Source: JADLHS01 sp036274115
GTDB taxonomy: Bacteria > Verrucomicrobiota > Verrucomicrobiia > Limisphaerales > JADLHS01
Length of the DNA stretch: 64,000 nucleotides
Direction: 5' to 3'
NCBI GenBank assembly: GCA_036274115.1
Contig: DASUGI010000078.1
Coordinates: forward strand, 47,354 to 111,353
Shown here: piece after piece, positions 1 to 8,161 of the stretch
Numbering within the stretch: the stretch's first letter is position 1
Layout of the letters: each line of letters opens with the position of its first letter
The notes under the pieces: generated by a model
What the model was told of the DNA's origin: nothing
Seen by the model: the letters and a program-made list of their open reading frames with translations, nothing else
Database searches by the model: none
Made by a program: the position numbers and the translations under genes

Positions 1-99
1 TTGAAAGCTGAAGACTGCAATCGACGTCATCTTCAAGACCCAAGTCTAGACAAGGTGAAATCAAGTGGGCAAATCACGCCCGAAAACCGAAAGCCCTTC

Positions 100-318
100 T
101 CAATGCCAATGCCGAAGAATCCAGTGCCACAAAGGATCGCCCCAGTAAGCAACCGCCAAAGCAAAACCCAATGCAATCGCAAGCGTGCCGCCAAGAAACG
201 CCCATCGGCTATCGAATAGTCCCCAACTGATTCTCGCGCCCAACAGTCCGCCGACTATCAACCCGCACCAGCAGTGAACCCAGAAGTGTCGACCTCGTGT
301 GTCGTCGTCACCTTTCAT
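100..318 (-). CDS. Small two-helix membrane protein, last gene of the chemosensory operon
   Basis: A 72-residue protein starting with the charged stretch MKGDDDTRGR, followed by two hydrophobic segments (about residues 13-31 and 40-58) and a Trp/His-rich tail. The start lies 10 bp after the stop of the hybrid CheA gene on the same strand, so the two are probably cotranscribed. I do not recognise a family. Hydrophobic codon structure, operon position and tight spacing argue that it is real. Its role is unknown; it could be an accessory membrane factor of the chemosensory array, but that is inference only. Confidence 0.6.
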   Translation of the reverse strand: MKGDDDTRGRHFWVHCWCGLIVGGLLGARISWGLFDSRWAFLGGTLAIALGFALAVAYWGDPLWHWILRHWH

Positions 319-328
319 AGCGCACTAC

Positions 329-3300
329 TCATCCCTTCGCATAATGCCCCAGCACCTGCCGCAGCTGCTGTTGCGTAAACGGCTTACTCAAGAACGTGCT
401 CGCCCCCAAATTCATCGCCTTCGTGATGTATTTATCCGCGCCGCGCGAAGAAATCACCACCACTGGCACATGCGACCACGCGGGATTCCCGCGCACTTCG
501 GAAATGAGTTCGTAACCGTTCAGTCGCGGCATCTCCAAGTCGGTGAATATCAAATCAAAATCCTGCTCGCGCAATTTCTCCAACGCCACCAGGCCGTCGC
601 TCGCCACGGTCACCTGGCAGCCCAGGTCTTTGAAATAGCGCTCCTGCACCTTGCGCACACTGAGCGAGTCATCCACCACCAAAACCCGAGTCCGCGAACC
701 GGCGACCGTGCGAGACGGCGCTTTCGCCGATTCCCAGATTCGCCGATTCTCCCCTCCCTGCCCCTCGCCCCACTTCAGCAACGTCGGCAAATTGAGAATC
801 GGAATCACGCGCCCTTCCGCATCCACGGACGCCCCGTTCAGCAACGGATGCTGCGCCATCACCGCATCCAACTGCTTCACCACAATCTCCTGCCGGCGCA
901 GCACCACATCCACCACGACAATCGCCCGGCGATCACCCACACTGGCGATCAACCCCTTGTCCGAATTCTCATTGCCCGGCACGCCAAACAACCGCGACAA
1001 CCGCAACACGGGCAGCAAATCAAACTTCGGACCTTCGTCCTCCTCCGTCGCCGCGTCCGGATTCTCGGTTCCTAATTCCAGATCGCGCCGCTCCACCGGG
1101 TACTGCTCCAATGGGTTGAGAGGTTCCCCATCTCCCCGTTTCCCCGCCTCGCCGTCTCCCCGTTTCACAATCTTCTCCGACTCGAGAATCAACCCGGCCT
1201 CCACGAAGTTCAACGGGAACGCATACTGCGTCCCACCCAACTCCGCCAAAATCGCCTCCGAGATCGACAGCGTCAGCGGCAGTCGCAACGTCCACGTCGC
1301 GCCCTCGCCCGCCACATACTTCAATTCCACTGACCCGTTCAAATTCTCCACTTCCTTGCGCACCACATCCAGGCCGATGCCGCGCCCCGACACCGTCGTC
1401 ACCTTCGACGCCGTGCTGAAGCCCGGCTTGAAAATAAACTCCGCCACCTGCTCGGGCGACAACTCCGGCGACCCCTTCTCCAACCAACCCTTCTCAATCG
1501 CGCGCTCGCGCACCGCCGCCGCATCCACCCCGCCACCGTCGTCGGACAACTGCAACACAATCTGGTTGCTCAACTGCGCCGCGCTGAATCGCACCTTGCC
1601 CTGCGCCGGCTTCTTGCGCTTCTGGCGCGTCGCCGCGTTCTCAATCCCGTGCGCCACGGCATTGCGCAACAGGTGCAACAACGGCGCATAAACTTTATCC
1701 ACCACCACCTTGTCCAACGTCGCTTCGCCACCCGTCAATACCAGTTCCGCTTCCTTCTTCTCCACATCCAGGGCATCGCGGAACGCCCGTTGCAATCGCG
1801 GGAACAACGTCTTGATCGGCACGAGTCCGAGACTCGTCACCTTGCTCTGCAACTCCTGCGACGTATGCGTGAAGTGCGCGTTCTCCGCCGCAAATGAATC
1901 CAGACACGACGCCACGTCGCCGTTCAATTGCTCGATGTCGTGACTGATTTCCACCAACGACCGCGCGAGGACGTTGAACTGATCGTACCGATCAAACTCC
2001 AATTCGCTGAACTCCGATGCACCGGCAGATCGGAAAGTCGCCGCGTCGCCCGTTCCCCGTTTCGCCGTTTCACCCTTTCCTGCCTTCTCCGCTTCTGCCT
2101 CCGCCGCCGCCTGCTGCATCAAGTTAAACTCAAACTGCTCCTGGAAATTCATCACCGAGCCCGTCAACGCACCATTGCGCTCCGCCAACGCCCGATGCAA
2201 CGCCGCCAGTTGCTCGATCTTGCGCGCCAAACGCGCCCGATCGATCACCATCTCCGAGATCAAATTCATCAACTGATAGAGCCGCGACGTTTCAATGCGA
2301 ATCGTCTGCGCCTCCTCATCCTCGATCTCGGCCAACGATTTACGGGTCAACAACTCAGTGATCGAGTCCGACGCACCGGCGAGCCGGCGAGTCGGCAAAT
2401 CGGCGACACCCTCCGTTTCGCCCGTTCCCCGTTTCGCCGTTTCCCCGGTTCCCTCCACCGCCAGTCCCGCAATCGTCACACTCCAATCATGCCGCCACGG
2501 CGTAGCGGTGTTCCTTGCCAACCCAACCAAATACCGGCGCAATTGATCCACGGCTCCCAGCAGGAACGTGAACACCGCTTTCGATCCTTTCGCCCCCTTG
2601 CCCGCCAACTCTTCCAGGAACGACTCCACCTCGTGCACGCTCTTGGCCACCGCGGTCAATCCAATCGAATTGCCCGCGCCCTTGATCGTATGGAAACCAC
2701 GTTGTGCCGCCCACACCTGTTCGATGGGCTTCTCTCCCTTTTCCCAACGCAACACTGCCTGCTCGATAATTCCAATCTGATCGCGCGTGTCGTTGATGAA
2801 GAATCCCGCCATCTCCGGATCCAACGCCGCCGCCGGTGCCGGCGCACTGGCCGCCGCAGCATTCGCGGCCTGGGCAAAACCGAGTTCCAGCGCCTCGCGC
2901 AACCGACCTTCGTCGAACGGCAAGTGCAGCGACTTCGCAATCGTCGCTCCCAGATGCGCGCACGCCTCGAACGTTTCGCGATTTCGCGCCAAAGCCTCGT
3001 CCACCGCGACGATACACCGCGCCTCCGCCGCCTTCGCCGGGGCGGAAACCGTATCCAACCCAAACGTCCCGGCCGTTCCCTTGATCGTATGGAACAAACG
3101 CCGCGTCTTCTCCCACGGCTCTTTCGCCGCGAGATTGCCCGCCAATGCCGTAAGACTGGCCGTCAACTCCGTGAGATAACCCGCTACCTCCTGACTGAGC
3201 AGCTCCAGTAAATCCGCATCCGCGCCCGGCTTGAATTCTTCCGCCGACTTTGCCTCTGGCGTGACTGATTGCTCGGCCGGCGCCACCGTCTCCGGCAACG

Positions 3301-4633
3301 CCGCAAAAATCGCCTCAGCACTCAATGCCTCCGCGGCGGCTGGCTCGGTCGGCGTCGGCGTTGTAACTTCTGCCACGTTCGACGCCGCCACCGGTTCCGT
3401 CGGCATCTCCGGTGGCAACGCTGAAGGCGTCGCGGCGGGCGTCTGCTCGGCCTTCTTGCCGCGACGTTTCAACGCCGGCGGCGCCACGCGCACAATCGGT
3501 GGAGGTGCTACCGCCCCTGGCAACCCAGCCGCTTCCGCCTTCGCGACCGGTCCCGCCGTCGCGGCATCTTTCGCTTCGGACTTCGGAGGCAATTCTGTTT
3601 TCTCAGCAGAAGTCTGCGACGGAGCGGAGGCCGCGACATTTTCGATCGTCGATGCCGCAGGCGCGGCTTCACTTTTCGCGGCTTCTTCTGGAGCCGGCGC
3701 AGGCGCAGCCGGGGCGGCATCGCGACGACGCAACGTCGGCGGCACCACCTGCAATGGTTTCGGGGTTGCTGGAGCGTCCGCCTGAACAGCGGGTGACGGG
3801 TGTTGGGTGTCAGGTGTCGTGAGCCCCTTCACGTCACTCGTCACTCGTCCCGCGTCACTTCCGGGGTCACCTTCCCCACGTGCTCGCAACGTCGGCGGCA
3901 CCACGCGCACCGGCAATGGAGCACCAGACTTTGCGACCGGTTGCGCACCCTGGACATCCAAAAGTGAATCGGCGAGAGAGCGAGACGGAGAATCGGCGAC
4001 GTCGCCGTCTCTTTTGCTTAAGGTCTCGGGGCTTGGCTCTGGGCTCTGGGCTACCCCCAGACCCGAGACGCCAGAACCCAGACTCTCCTCTGACAGCTCC
4101 AGATCGTTCAGACGCACGTACTGCGCGCCCGCCACTTCCGCAGCCACCGCCGGCAAATAACCCGGCCAACGCTCTTCCATCATCGGACGCAAGCCCTGAT
4201 AGACATCCCACGCCTGGCCCAGCATATCCATGCACGTGAACTGATTCATCACGAACCAATCCTGCATGTGATCCAAAATGAATTGAAAAACCTCGTTGGC
4301 CTTCTCCCGCTCGTTGTGCACCCACGAACCCGCCAACTCGAGCAACTTTTCGAAGTCCGCCCCCAGGCAGGACAAGCCCCACGCCTCCACCGTCGCCGCC
4401 AACCCCTTCAACGTGTGACACTGCCGCAACGCCTCGTCCAGGGCCTCCTGCGTAGAGAGTGAATCGGCGAGAGGGCGAGACGGAGAATCGGCGACGTCGC
4501 CGTCTCCCCGATTCGCCGATTCTCCGTTTCCTCCCTGGAGCAACTGCGCCACATATTGCTGCGTCAGACTGTGGAAGCGTTCCACGTCCGACGTAAAGAT
4601 CTCCTGAATATCACTGATCTTAAATTTTTCCAT
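329..4633 (-). CDS. Hybrid CheA-type histidine kinase with three Hpt domains and a C-terminal receiver (PixL/PilL/ChpA-like)
   Basis: Central kinase of a chemosensory array: it autophosphorylates on ATP and passes phosphate to CheY-like receivers. It has 1434 residues. Three Hpt motifs (CHTLKG, FHTIKG, FHTIKG) put the phospho-accepting histidines at about 73, 515 and 648. Next come a dimerisation helix (about 778-815), a HATPase domain (N box HLLRNAVAHG near 987, G1 DDGGG near 1031, G2 GRGIGLD near 1083), a CheW-like domain (about 1125-1285) and a receiver (about 1315-1434) with acceptor Asp1365 in DLEMP. Long Pro/Ala linkers fill residues 230-470. Six stretches (about 36-60, 205-225, 726-757, 851-870, 1156-1171, 1293-1311) are low-complexity peptides encoded by short-period repeats that keep the frame. 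Multiple Hpt domains plus a receiver are typical of type IV pilus-type systems such as ChpA and PixL. Confidence 0.95.
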   Translation of the reverse strand: MEKFKISDIQEIFTSDVERFHSLTQQYVAQLLQGGNGESANRGDGDVADSPSRPLADSLSTQEALDEALRQCHTLKGLAATVEAWGLSCLGADFEKLLELAGSWVHNEREKANEVFQFILDHMQDWFVMNQFTCMDMLGQAWDVYQGLRPMMEERWPGYLPAVAAEVAGAQYVRLNDLELSEESLGSGVSGLGVAQSPEPSPETLSKRDGDVADSPSRSLADSLLDVQGAQPVAKSGAPLPVRVVPPTLRARGEGDPGSDAGRVTSDVKGLTTPDTQHPSPAVQADAPATPKPLQVVPPTLRRRDAAPAAPAPAPEEAAKSEAAPAASTIENVAASAPSQTSAEKTELPPKSEAKDAATAGPVAKAEAAGLPGAVAPPPIVRVAPPALKRRGKKAEQTPAATPSALPPEMPTEPVAASNVAEVTTPTPTEPAAAEALSAEAIFAALPETVAPAEQSVTPEAKSAEEFKPGADADLLELLSQEVAGYLTELTASLTALAGNLAAKEPWEKTRRLFHTIKGTAGTFGLDTVSAPAKAAEARCIVAVDEALARNRETFEACAHLGATIAKSLHLPFDEGRLREALELGFAQAANAAAASAPAPAAALDPEMAGFFINDTRDQIGIIEQAVLRWEKGEKPIEQVWAAQRGFHTIKGAGNSIGLTAVAKSVHEVESFLEELAGKGAKGSKAVFTFLLGAVDQLRRYLVGLARNTATPWRHDWSVTIAGLAVEGTGETAKRGTGETEGVADLPTRRLAGASDSITELLTRKSLAEIEDEEAQTIRIETSRLYQLMNLISEMVIDRARLARKIEQLAALHRALAERNGALTGSVMNFQEQFEFNLMQQAAAEAEAEKAGKGETAKRGTGDAATFRSAGASEFSELEFDRYDQFNVLARSLVEISHDIEQLNGDVASCLDSFAAENAHFTHTSQELQSKVTSLGLVPIKTLFPRLQRAFRDALDVEKKEAELVLTGGEATLDKVVVDKVYAPLLHLLRNAVAHGIENAATRQKRKKPAQGKVRFSAAQLSNQIVLQLSDDGGGVDAAAVRERAIEKGWLEKGSPELSPEQVAEFIFKPGFSTASKVTTVSGRGIGLDVVRKEVENLNGSVELKYVAGEGATWTLRLPLTLSISEAILAELGGTQYAFPLNFVEAGLILESEKIVKRGDGEAGKRGDGEPLNPLEQYPVERRDLELGTENPDAATEEDEGPKFDLLPVLRLSRLFGVPGNENSDKGLIASVGDRRAIVVVDVVLRRQEIVVKQLDAVMAQHPLLNGASVDAEGRVIPILNLPTLLKWGEGQGGENRRIWESAKAPSRTVAGSRTRVLVVDDSLSVRKVQERYFKDLGCQVTVASDGLVALEKLREQDFDLIFTDLEMPRLNGYELISEVRGNPAWSHVPVVVISSRGADKYITKAMNLGASTFLSKPFTQQQLRQVLGHYAKG
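721..760. repeat. Short octamer-type repeat tract in the cheA linker
   Basis: Two TTCGCCGATTC-type units lie in the linker between the CheW-like and receiver domains (about residues 1293-1306). They match the 8-bp unit seen upstream of cheA and inside alkD. The tract keeps the reading frame and lies outside conserved domain cores. Confidence 0.5.
1129..1172. repeat. Octamer-type repeat tract inside cheA
   Basis: Repeated CCCCGTTT / CGCCGTCT units encode the peptide KRGDGEAGKRGDGE inside the CheW-like domain of the kinase (about residues 1157-1170). The composition differs from the surrounding domain and the unit matches other octamer tracts in this operon. Confidence 0.6.
2026..2086. repeat. 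Octamer-type repeat tract inside cheA
   Basis: Contains CGCCCGTTCCCCGTTTCGCC and related 8-bp units, encoding about residues 851-870 (KGETAKRGTGDAATFRSAGA). The core is shared with the tract at 2376-2455, which points to a mobile or copied repeat and not chance composition. Confidence 0.65.
2376..2455. repeat. Octamer-type inverted repeat tract inside cheA
   Basis: The left arm has GGCGAGTCGGCAAATCGGCG-type units and the right arm their inverse, CGTTTCGCCCGTTCCCCGTT. It encodes about residues 726-757 between the third Hpt domain and the dimerisation helix. The two arms can pair into a long imperfect hairpin. Confidence 0.7.
3792..3860. repeat. Heptamer inverted repeat (GTCACTC type) inside cheA
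   Basis: The left arm has four 7-bp units of the form GGGTGTC. The right arm has GTCAC at strict 7-bp spacing (CGTCACTCGTCACTCGTCCC), the approximate reverse complement of the left. It encodes about residues 258-281 in a disordered linker. The architecture equals that of the octamer elements although the unit sequence is unrelated. Confidence 0.65.
3963..4011. repeat. 49-bp octamer repeat, copy A, inside cheA
   Basis: Starts AGTGAATCGGCGAGAGAGCG and ends in GTCGCCGTCTC. It is identical to 4458-4506 except for one base. It encodes the peptide RDGDVADSPSRSLADS (about residues 208-223). Near-identity within one gene indicates recent copying. Confidence 0.85.
4021..4085. repeat. Heptamer inverted repeat (GGCTCTG type) inside cheA
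   Basis: Divides cleanly into 7-bp units: TCTCGGG, GCTTGGC, TCTGGGC, TCTGGGC on one side, then AGACCCG, AGACGCC, AGAACCC, AGACTCT as the inverted arm. It encodes about residues 184-204 of the kinase linker, directly next to the 49-bp octamer copy A. Confidence 0.7.
4458..4532. repeat. Octamer inverted repeat, contains 49-bp copy B, inside cheA
   Basis: Positions 4458-4506 match 3963-4011 with one mismatch. The tract continues with CGATTCGCCGATTCTCCG, the inverse of the left arm. It encodes about residues 35-60 within the first Hpt domain region, shortly before the phospho-acceptor helix, so it lengthens a loop of a catalytically relevant domain. Confidence 0.85.
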
Positions 4634-4650
4634 GACGTTAGGAGTGGAAG

Positions 4651-4787
4651 CGGCGAATCGGCGAATGGGCGAATCGACGAGACGACCCGTACTCCGCAGT
4701 AGCTCTGCTACGGAGGGTGGACGAAGGAGCGACAGTCGCCGTTTCGCCGTCTCCCCGTTTCGCCGTTTCGTCTCCTGCTGCGTGCAT
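4651..4787. repeat. Composite octamer element with 40-bp core, between mcp and cheA
   Basis: The left arm carries four GGCGAATC-type 8-bp units, followed by a 40-bp core (4685-4724) containing GCAGTAGCTCTGCTACGGAG. The right arm has TCGCCGTT-type units in inverse orientation. The same core recurs, inverted and 36/40 identical, at 9450-9489. The element fills most of the gap between the MCP gene stop and the cheA start codon. Confidence 0.85.
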
Positions 4788-4823
4788 TTGATTTGTATTC
4801 CGGGTTATCGCACGGGGTGAATG

Positions 4824-7082
4824 TCAATTGTCCGCTTGCTCGTAAACCACTGAATTGTCCGTCACCTCAAATTGCGCCAGACGCTTGTTCAGTTCCGCTG
4901 ACAGCGCCAGCAATTGCTCGCTCGTCGAGCGGGTTTCTCGCACCTTCACCGCCGCGTCGGCCACCACCTGATTGATGGTTTCTACCGTCGCCAACATCTC
5001 TTGCGTCCTCGTCGCCTGCTGACTGGCGGATTGATTAATCTGCGAAACCAACTCGGATGACTCGGTGCTCACATTCACTATGTTCTCCAGTGTGCCTCCG
5101 GCCGATTGGGCCGCTTTCGCGCCCGCTTCCACTTCCTGCGTTTGCGTTTCCATTTGTGCCACGGCTTCGCCGGTTTCCTTTTGTATGTCGCTCACCAGTT
5201 TCTCAATCTGGTTGGTCAAGGTCTTGGTGCGATCGGCCAGGCTGCGCACTTGTTCGGCCACGATGGTAAACCCTCGGCCTTGTTCTCCGGCCCGCGCCGC
5301 TTCGATGGAGGCGTTGAGCGCCAACATGTCCGTCTTGGCGGATATGTCGCCGATGACTTTCACGATGCCGGAGATTTCCATCGAGCGGTCTCCCAGCCGC
5401 TTGATCTTCTTGGCGTTGGCTTGCGTGTTTTCCCGTATCTTCTCCATGCCTTTGATGACTTCACGCACGGCTTTCGCCCCTTGCTCGGCGGCTTTGCGCC
5501 CGTTCTCGGCGGCTTGCGTCGCGGCCTGACAGTTCTCCAGCACTTTCTGCGCTTTGCCGTTCAAGTCGCGTACGCCTTCGCTGGTGTTGAGGATTTCCTG
5601 CGTTTGCTTTTGTTCGCCCTTTTCCAATTCCGCTGCCACGGTGCTGATGCCCGTGGAGGCGGCGGCCACTTGGTCGGACGCGCTCTTCGCGTTGGCGATG
5701 ATTCCTCCCACGTTTTCCAACATCAAATTCAACGCGTCGCATACGTTGCCCAGCACGCCTTCGCTCACCCGGGCGCGCACTCCCAGCTTGCCGTCGGAGG
5801 CGTCGCTCACCACTACCAGCAATTCCTGGATGTTGGCCTGGAGCCGCTTGTTCTCGGCTTCAATGCCGGCCTGGGCCTTCTGCCGGGTGGCGATCATGGT
5901 GTTGAATCCATTGGCCAGCGCGCCGATCTCGTCGTCGGCCAGCACGGGGGCGCGCACGTTGGTGTCGCCCCGGGCGATGCGCGCGGTGGCTTGCATGAGG
6001 CCGGTGAGGGGCCGCACGATGCTGCGCGCTACGAAGAAGGCGGCGGTGACTCCGGCGCCGAGGGCGAGTACGATGCCCAGCAGCGTCAACCAGCGCGTGG
6101 TGCGATAGGAACTGGCGCGGTTACCCAGCAACACGTCCAGTTCGTCCGCGGAGGCTTTCCACAGTTTATACGCAGCGGCGCGGGCATTCTGACCGGCCGT
6201 CACAAACGCGTCGGCGCCCACGCTGCCGGGGCTGGCGGCCGCGGTGGTGAGTAGCGCGAGGAAGTCGCGATTGGCGGTATTGTAGGTTTGCAGCGGTTCA
6301 GAAAGGTTGCGCTGCAACGTGGGGCTCGGGCCGAAGCATTTTGCGTCGTAGGTGAGGGATTTGTTGACGCCGGCATTGATGCGGTCCACGTCGGCGTCCT
6401 TCAACAGCGCGGCGTAGGCGGTGAATTGGGCGAGTTCCTTGGGGGTGACGCTGTTTTTTTCTTTGCGGAGGACTTCGTTGCCGTAGGTGATGATGGTGGC
6501 CAGGCGTTCCTGGGTTTGTGGCAGCGCGAGCAGGGTGATGTCCATCAAATAGTAGGAATCGAGGTCGGGATCGAGGATGAGGTTGGAGGTGTCGCCCGCA
6601 TGGTCGATCATGCCGCGCACGGCTGCGATGAGTTGTTTGTGTTGTTCGACGGAGTCGCCCGAGGTGGCGGCGCTGGCTTTGAGTTTTTGCCAGTTGGCTT
6701 TGAGGTGGCGCGGCTCGAGGCCATCGCGCTTGGCGGCGCTGAGGCCTTTTTCGGTGAACTGAAGGTCGTTACCGTATTTGGCGGCGGCGGCTTCGAGATC
6801 GACGAAGATCTGGTCGATTTGGACCTGCTTTTCGAGCATCATGGCTTTGGCGGCCTGGTCGCCGCGCGCGACGGCGCTGGCGTACCATTGGTGCTGCGGT
6901 AGGGCGTCGAGCAAAGCCTGCAGGGGCCGCTGGAAGGCGTTACCCTTCTTTTCCTGGACGGCAAAGTTGATGTCTTTGTTGACGCCTTTGATGGTGGCGA
7001 AGAACGTCACAGCGACGAGCGGCAGGGCGATCCCGCAGACCATCAGCACGAGCTTGTGCGTCACTTTGAGTTTCTTGAGCAT
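4824..7082 (-). CDS. Methyl-accepting chemotaxis protein (PixJ/PilJ-like)
   Basis: Inner-membrane chemoreceptor that feeds the CheA kinase through CheW. It has 752 residues: TM1 about 10-31, a large helical periplasmic domain of about 300 residues containing DPDLDSYYLMD, TM2 about 331-353, a HAMP domain about 353-405 followed by a second HAMP-like segment to about 465, and a cytoplasmic signalling coiled coil. The hairpin tip (about 578-617) carries NASIEAARAGEQGRGF and VAEQVRSLADRT, the diagnostic MCP signature. The C-terminus has no obvious CheR-tethering pentapeptide, and no cheR or cheB gene is present in the cluster. It lies directly downstream of cheW in the operon. The ligand cannot be inferred. 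Confidence 0.95.
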   Translation of the reverse strand: MLKKLKVTHKLVLMVCGIALPLVAVTFFATIKGVNKDINFAVQEKKGNAFQRPLQALLDALPQHQWYASAVARGDQAAKAMMLEKQVQIDQIFVDLEAAAAKYGNDLQFTEKGLSAAKRDGLEPRHLKANWQKLKASAATSGDSVEQHKQLIAAVRGMIDHAGDTSNLILDPDLDSYYLMDITLLALPQTQERLATIITYGNEVLRKEKNSVTPKELAQFTAYAALLKDADVDRINAGVNKSLTYDAKCFGPSPTLQRNLSEPLQTYNTANRDFLALLTTAAASPGSVGADAFVTAGQNARAAAYKLWKASADELDVLLGNRASSYRTTRWLTLLGIVLALGAGVTAAFFVARSIVRPLTGLMQATARIARGDTNVRAPVLADDEIGALANGFNTMIATRQKAQAGIEAENKRLQANIQELLVVVSDASDGKLGVRARVSEGVLGNVCDALNLMLENVGGIIANAKSASDQVAAASTGISTVAAELEKGEQKQTQEILNTSEGVRDLNGKAQKVLENCQAATQAAENGRKAAEQGAKAVREVIKGMEKIRENTQANAKKIKRLGDRSMEISGIVKVIGDISAKTDMLALNASIEAARAGEQGRGFTIVAEQVRSLADRTKTLTNQIEKLVSDIQKETGEAVAQMETQTQEVEAGAKAAQSAGGTLENIVNVSTESSELVSQINQSASQQATRTQEMLATVETINQVVADAAVKVRETRSTSEQLLALSAELNKRLAQFEVTDNSVVYEQADN

Positions 7083-7114
7083 AATCGTTTTGGGTTAGGG
7101 CTTACGGCGGTTGA

Positions 7115-7669
7115 TTAAAGGGTTTTAGGGTCCGAGTTCCGGGTTTCAGGTTTCACGTTCTGAGTTTGCGGTTCAGCGGCGCTTGAACCTGGAGCTTGCA
7201 ACTTGGAAGTCGGAACGGCTGGTCCTGCCTCCGTCAGTTTGAGGCTCTGACTGAGGCAGGCCTCCAGGCGGTCGAGATGAATGACGTGAAAGCGGCCGTA
7301 GTCGGTGTGGGCTTCGACATCGAGCGCGGGAAGGAGCGCGGCGTTTTCCAATGGTGTAAACGTGCTGGCATCGGCTTCCACGGTGTCGATCTTTTGTCCG
7401 CTGGTGGCAAAACGGAGGTTGCCGCGTTCGACGATGACGGCACGATCGTCGCGACCGGGAGCAGCAGGCGTTTCCTTCGCGCCAACGAACGGCGAGAGGT
7501 CCAGGTACGGCAGCACCTGACCGCGCAGGTTGAACAAACCGTGCACAAACTGCGGTGTCAACGGGATCGGCGTCGGCACCACGAGATGGTGCTCGACGAT
7601 TTCGCGCACATAGGTCAGCTCGATTGCGACCCGGCGCTCGCCAACGTTGAAGACGCAGTAGGAGGTCAT
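7115..7669 (-). CDS. CheW-like scaffold protein (PixI/PilI-like)
   Basis: Couples the receptor to the kinase. It has 184 residues; the CheW domain spans about 3-150, with RRVAIELTYVREIVE, the loop FVHGLFNLRGQVLPYLDL typical of CheW, and a C-terminal beta core ending near HVIHLDRL. The last about 30 residues (SKLQAPGSSAAEPQTQNVKP region) are low complexity, unlike CheW proteins, and are encoded by a heptamer inverted repeat at 7134-7210. The family usually ends near residue 150-165, so the tail looks acquired. Gene order CheY-CheW-MCP-CheA supports the role. Confidence 0.92.
   Translation of the reverse strand: MTSYCVFNVGERRVAIELTYVREIVEHHLVVPTPIPLTPQFVHGLFNLRGQVLPYLDLSPFVGAKETPAAPGRDDRAVIVERGNLRFATSGQKIDTVEADASTFTPLENAALLPALDVEAHTDYGRFHVIHLDRLEACLSQSLKLTEAGPAVPTSKLQAPGSSAAEPQTQNVKPETRNSDPKTL
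7134..7210. repeat. Heptamer inverted repeat (GTTTCAG type) forming the cheW 3' end
   Basis: GTT occurs at strict 7-bp spacing six times in the left arm (GAGTTCC, GGGTTTC, AGGTTTC, ACGTTCT, GAGTTTG, CGGTTCA). After the centre GCGGCGC comes an inverse arm (TTGAACC, TGGAGCT, TGCAACT, TGGAAGT). The tract supplies most of the non-conserved C-terminal tail of the CheW-like protein. Confidence 0.75.
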
Positions 7670-7683
7670 AGGTGCACAAGAAT

Positions 7684-7765
7684 CGGTGAGTCCGAGAAAC
7701 GGCGAGTCGGCGACTGTCGCCGTTTCTCCGCTTCGCTGGTTCCCCGTTTCGCTGATGTTTCCTTC
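7684..7765. repeat. Octamer inverted repeat between cheY-like and cheW-like genes
   Basis: 8-bp units (GAATCGGT, GAGTCCGA, GAAACGGC, GAGTCGGC) followed by the inverse arm (GTTTCTCC, GCTTCGCT, GGTTCCCC, GTTTCGCT). It nearly fills the intergenic gap and could form a hairpin in the operon mRNA. Confidence 0.8.
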
Positions 7766-7766
7766 T

Positions 7767-8129
7767 TCATGGCACGAAAGCTTTGATGGCTTCCGCCAAC
7801 GACTCCGGCGTGAACGGCTTGGTCACAAACCGGTTCGCGCCTTGTTTCTCCGCCCAGAACTTGTCGCTGTCCTGGTTTTTGGAAGTGACCATGATCACCG
7901 GCGTCTTCGCCAACTCCGGGTCCTTTTTGATCTTCCGACAGGTGTTAAACCCGTCGAGCTTGGGCATCACGACATCCAACAGGATGAGCGCAGGTTTGAT
8001 GGATTTTGCCTTGGCAATGCAGGTTTCACCGTCGGCGACCGTCTCGGCCACGTGCCCCAGACTTTGCACCACGCTGGCCATCAACGCGGCTTCGCTCGGC
8101 GTGTCATCGGCAATCAATATGGTTGGCAT
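7767..8129 (-). CDS. Single-domain response regulator (CheY/PixH/PilH-like)
   Basis: A 120-residue receiver with no output domain. It has the acidic pair DD near residues 8-9, acceptor Asp in LILLDVVMP near residue 52, Thr/Ser in VMVTSK near residue 82 and Lys in TKPF near residue 105, so all phosphotransfer residues are present. It should be phosphorylated by the CheA homologue encoded three genes downstream and either drive a motor or pilus output or act as a phosphate sink, as PilH does. It lies between the PATAN regulator and cheW, the position of pixH. Confidence 0.93.
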   Translation of the reverse strand: MPTILIADDTPSEAALMASVVQSLGHVAETVADGETCIAKAKSIKPALILLDVVMPKLDGFNTCRKIKKDPELAKTPVIMVTSKNQDSDKFWAEKQGANRFVTKPFTPESLAEAIKAFVP

Positions 8130-8161
8130 AATTGTTTTGGGTTGAGGATTCAGAATTTCAC

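Noticed and set aside
4458..4790. CRISPR array
   Set aside because: Units are 7-8 bp with inverted arms and no unique spacers of constant length; no cas genes are in the window.
5106..6254. Plus-strand open frame of 382 codons opposite the MCP gene
   Set aside because: It lies within the MCP coding region and gives a His/Gly/Phe-rich product without motifs. The MCP frame has clear domains, so this is a shadow.
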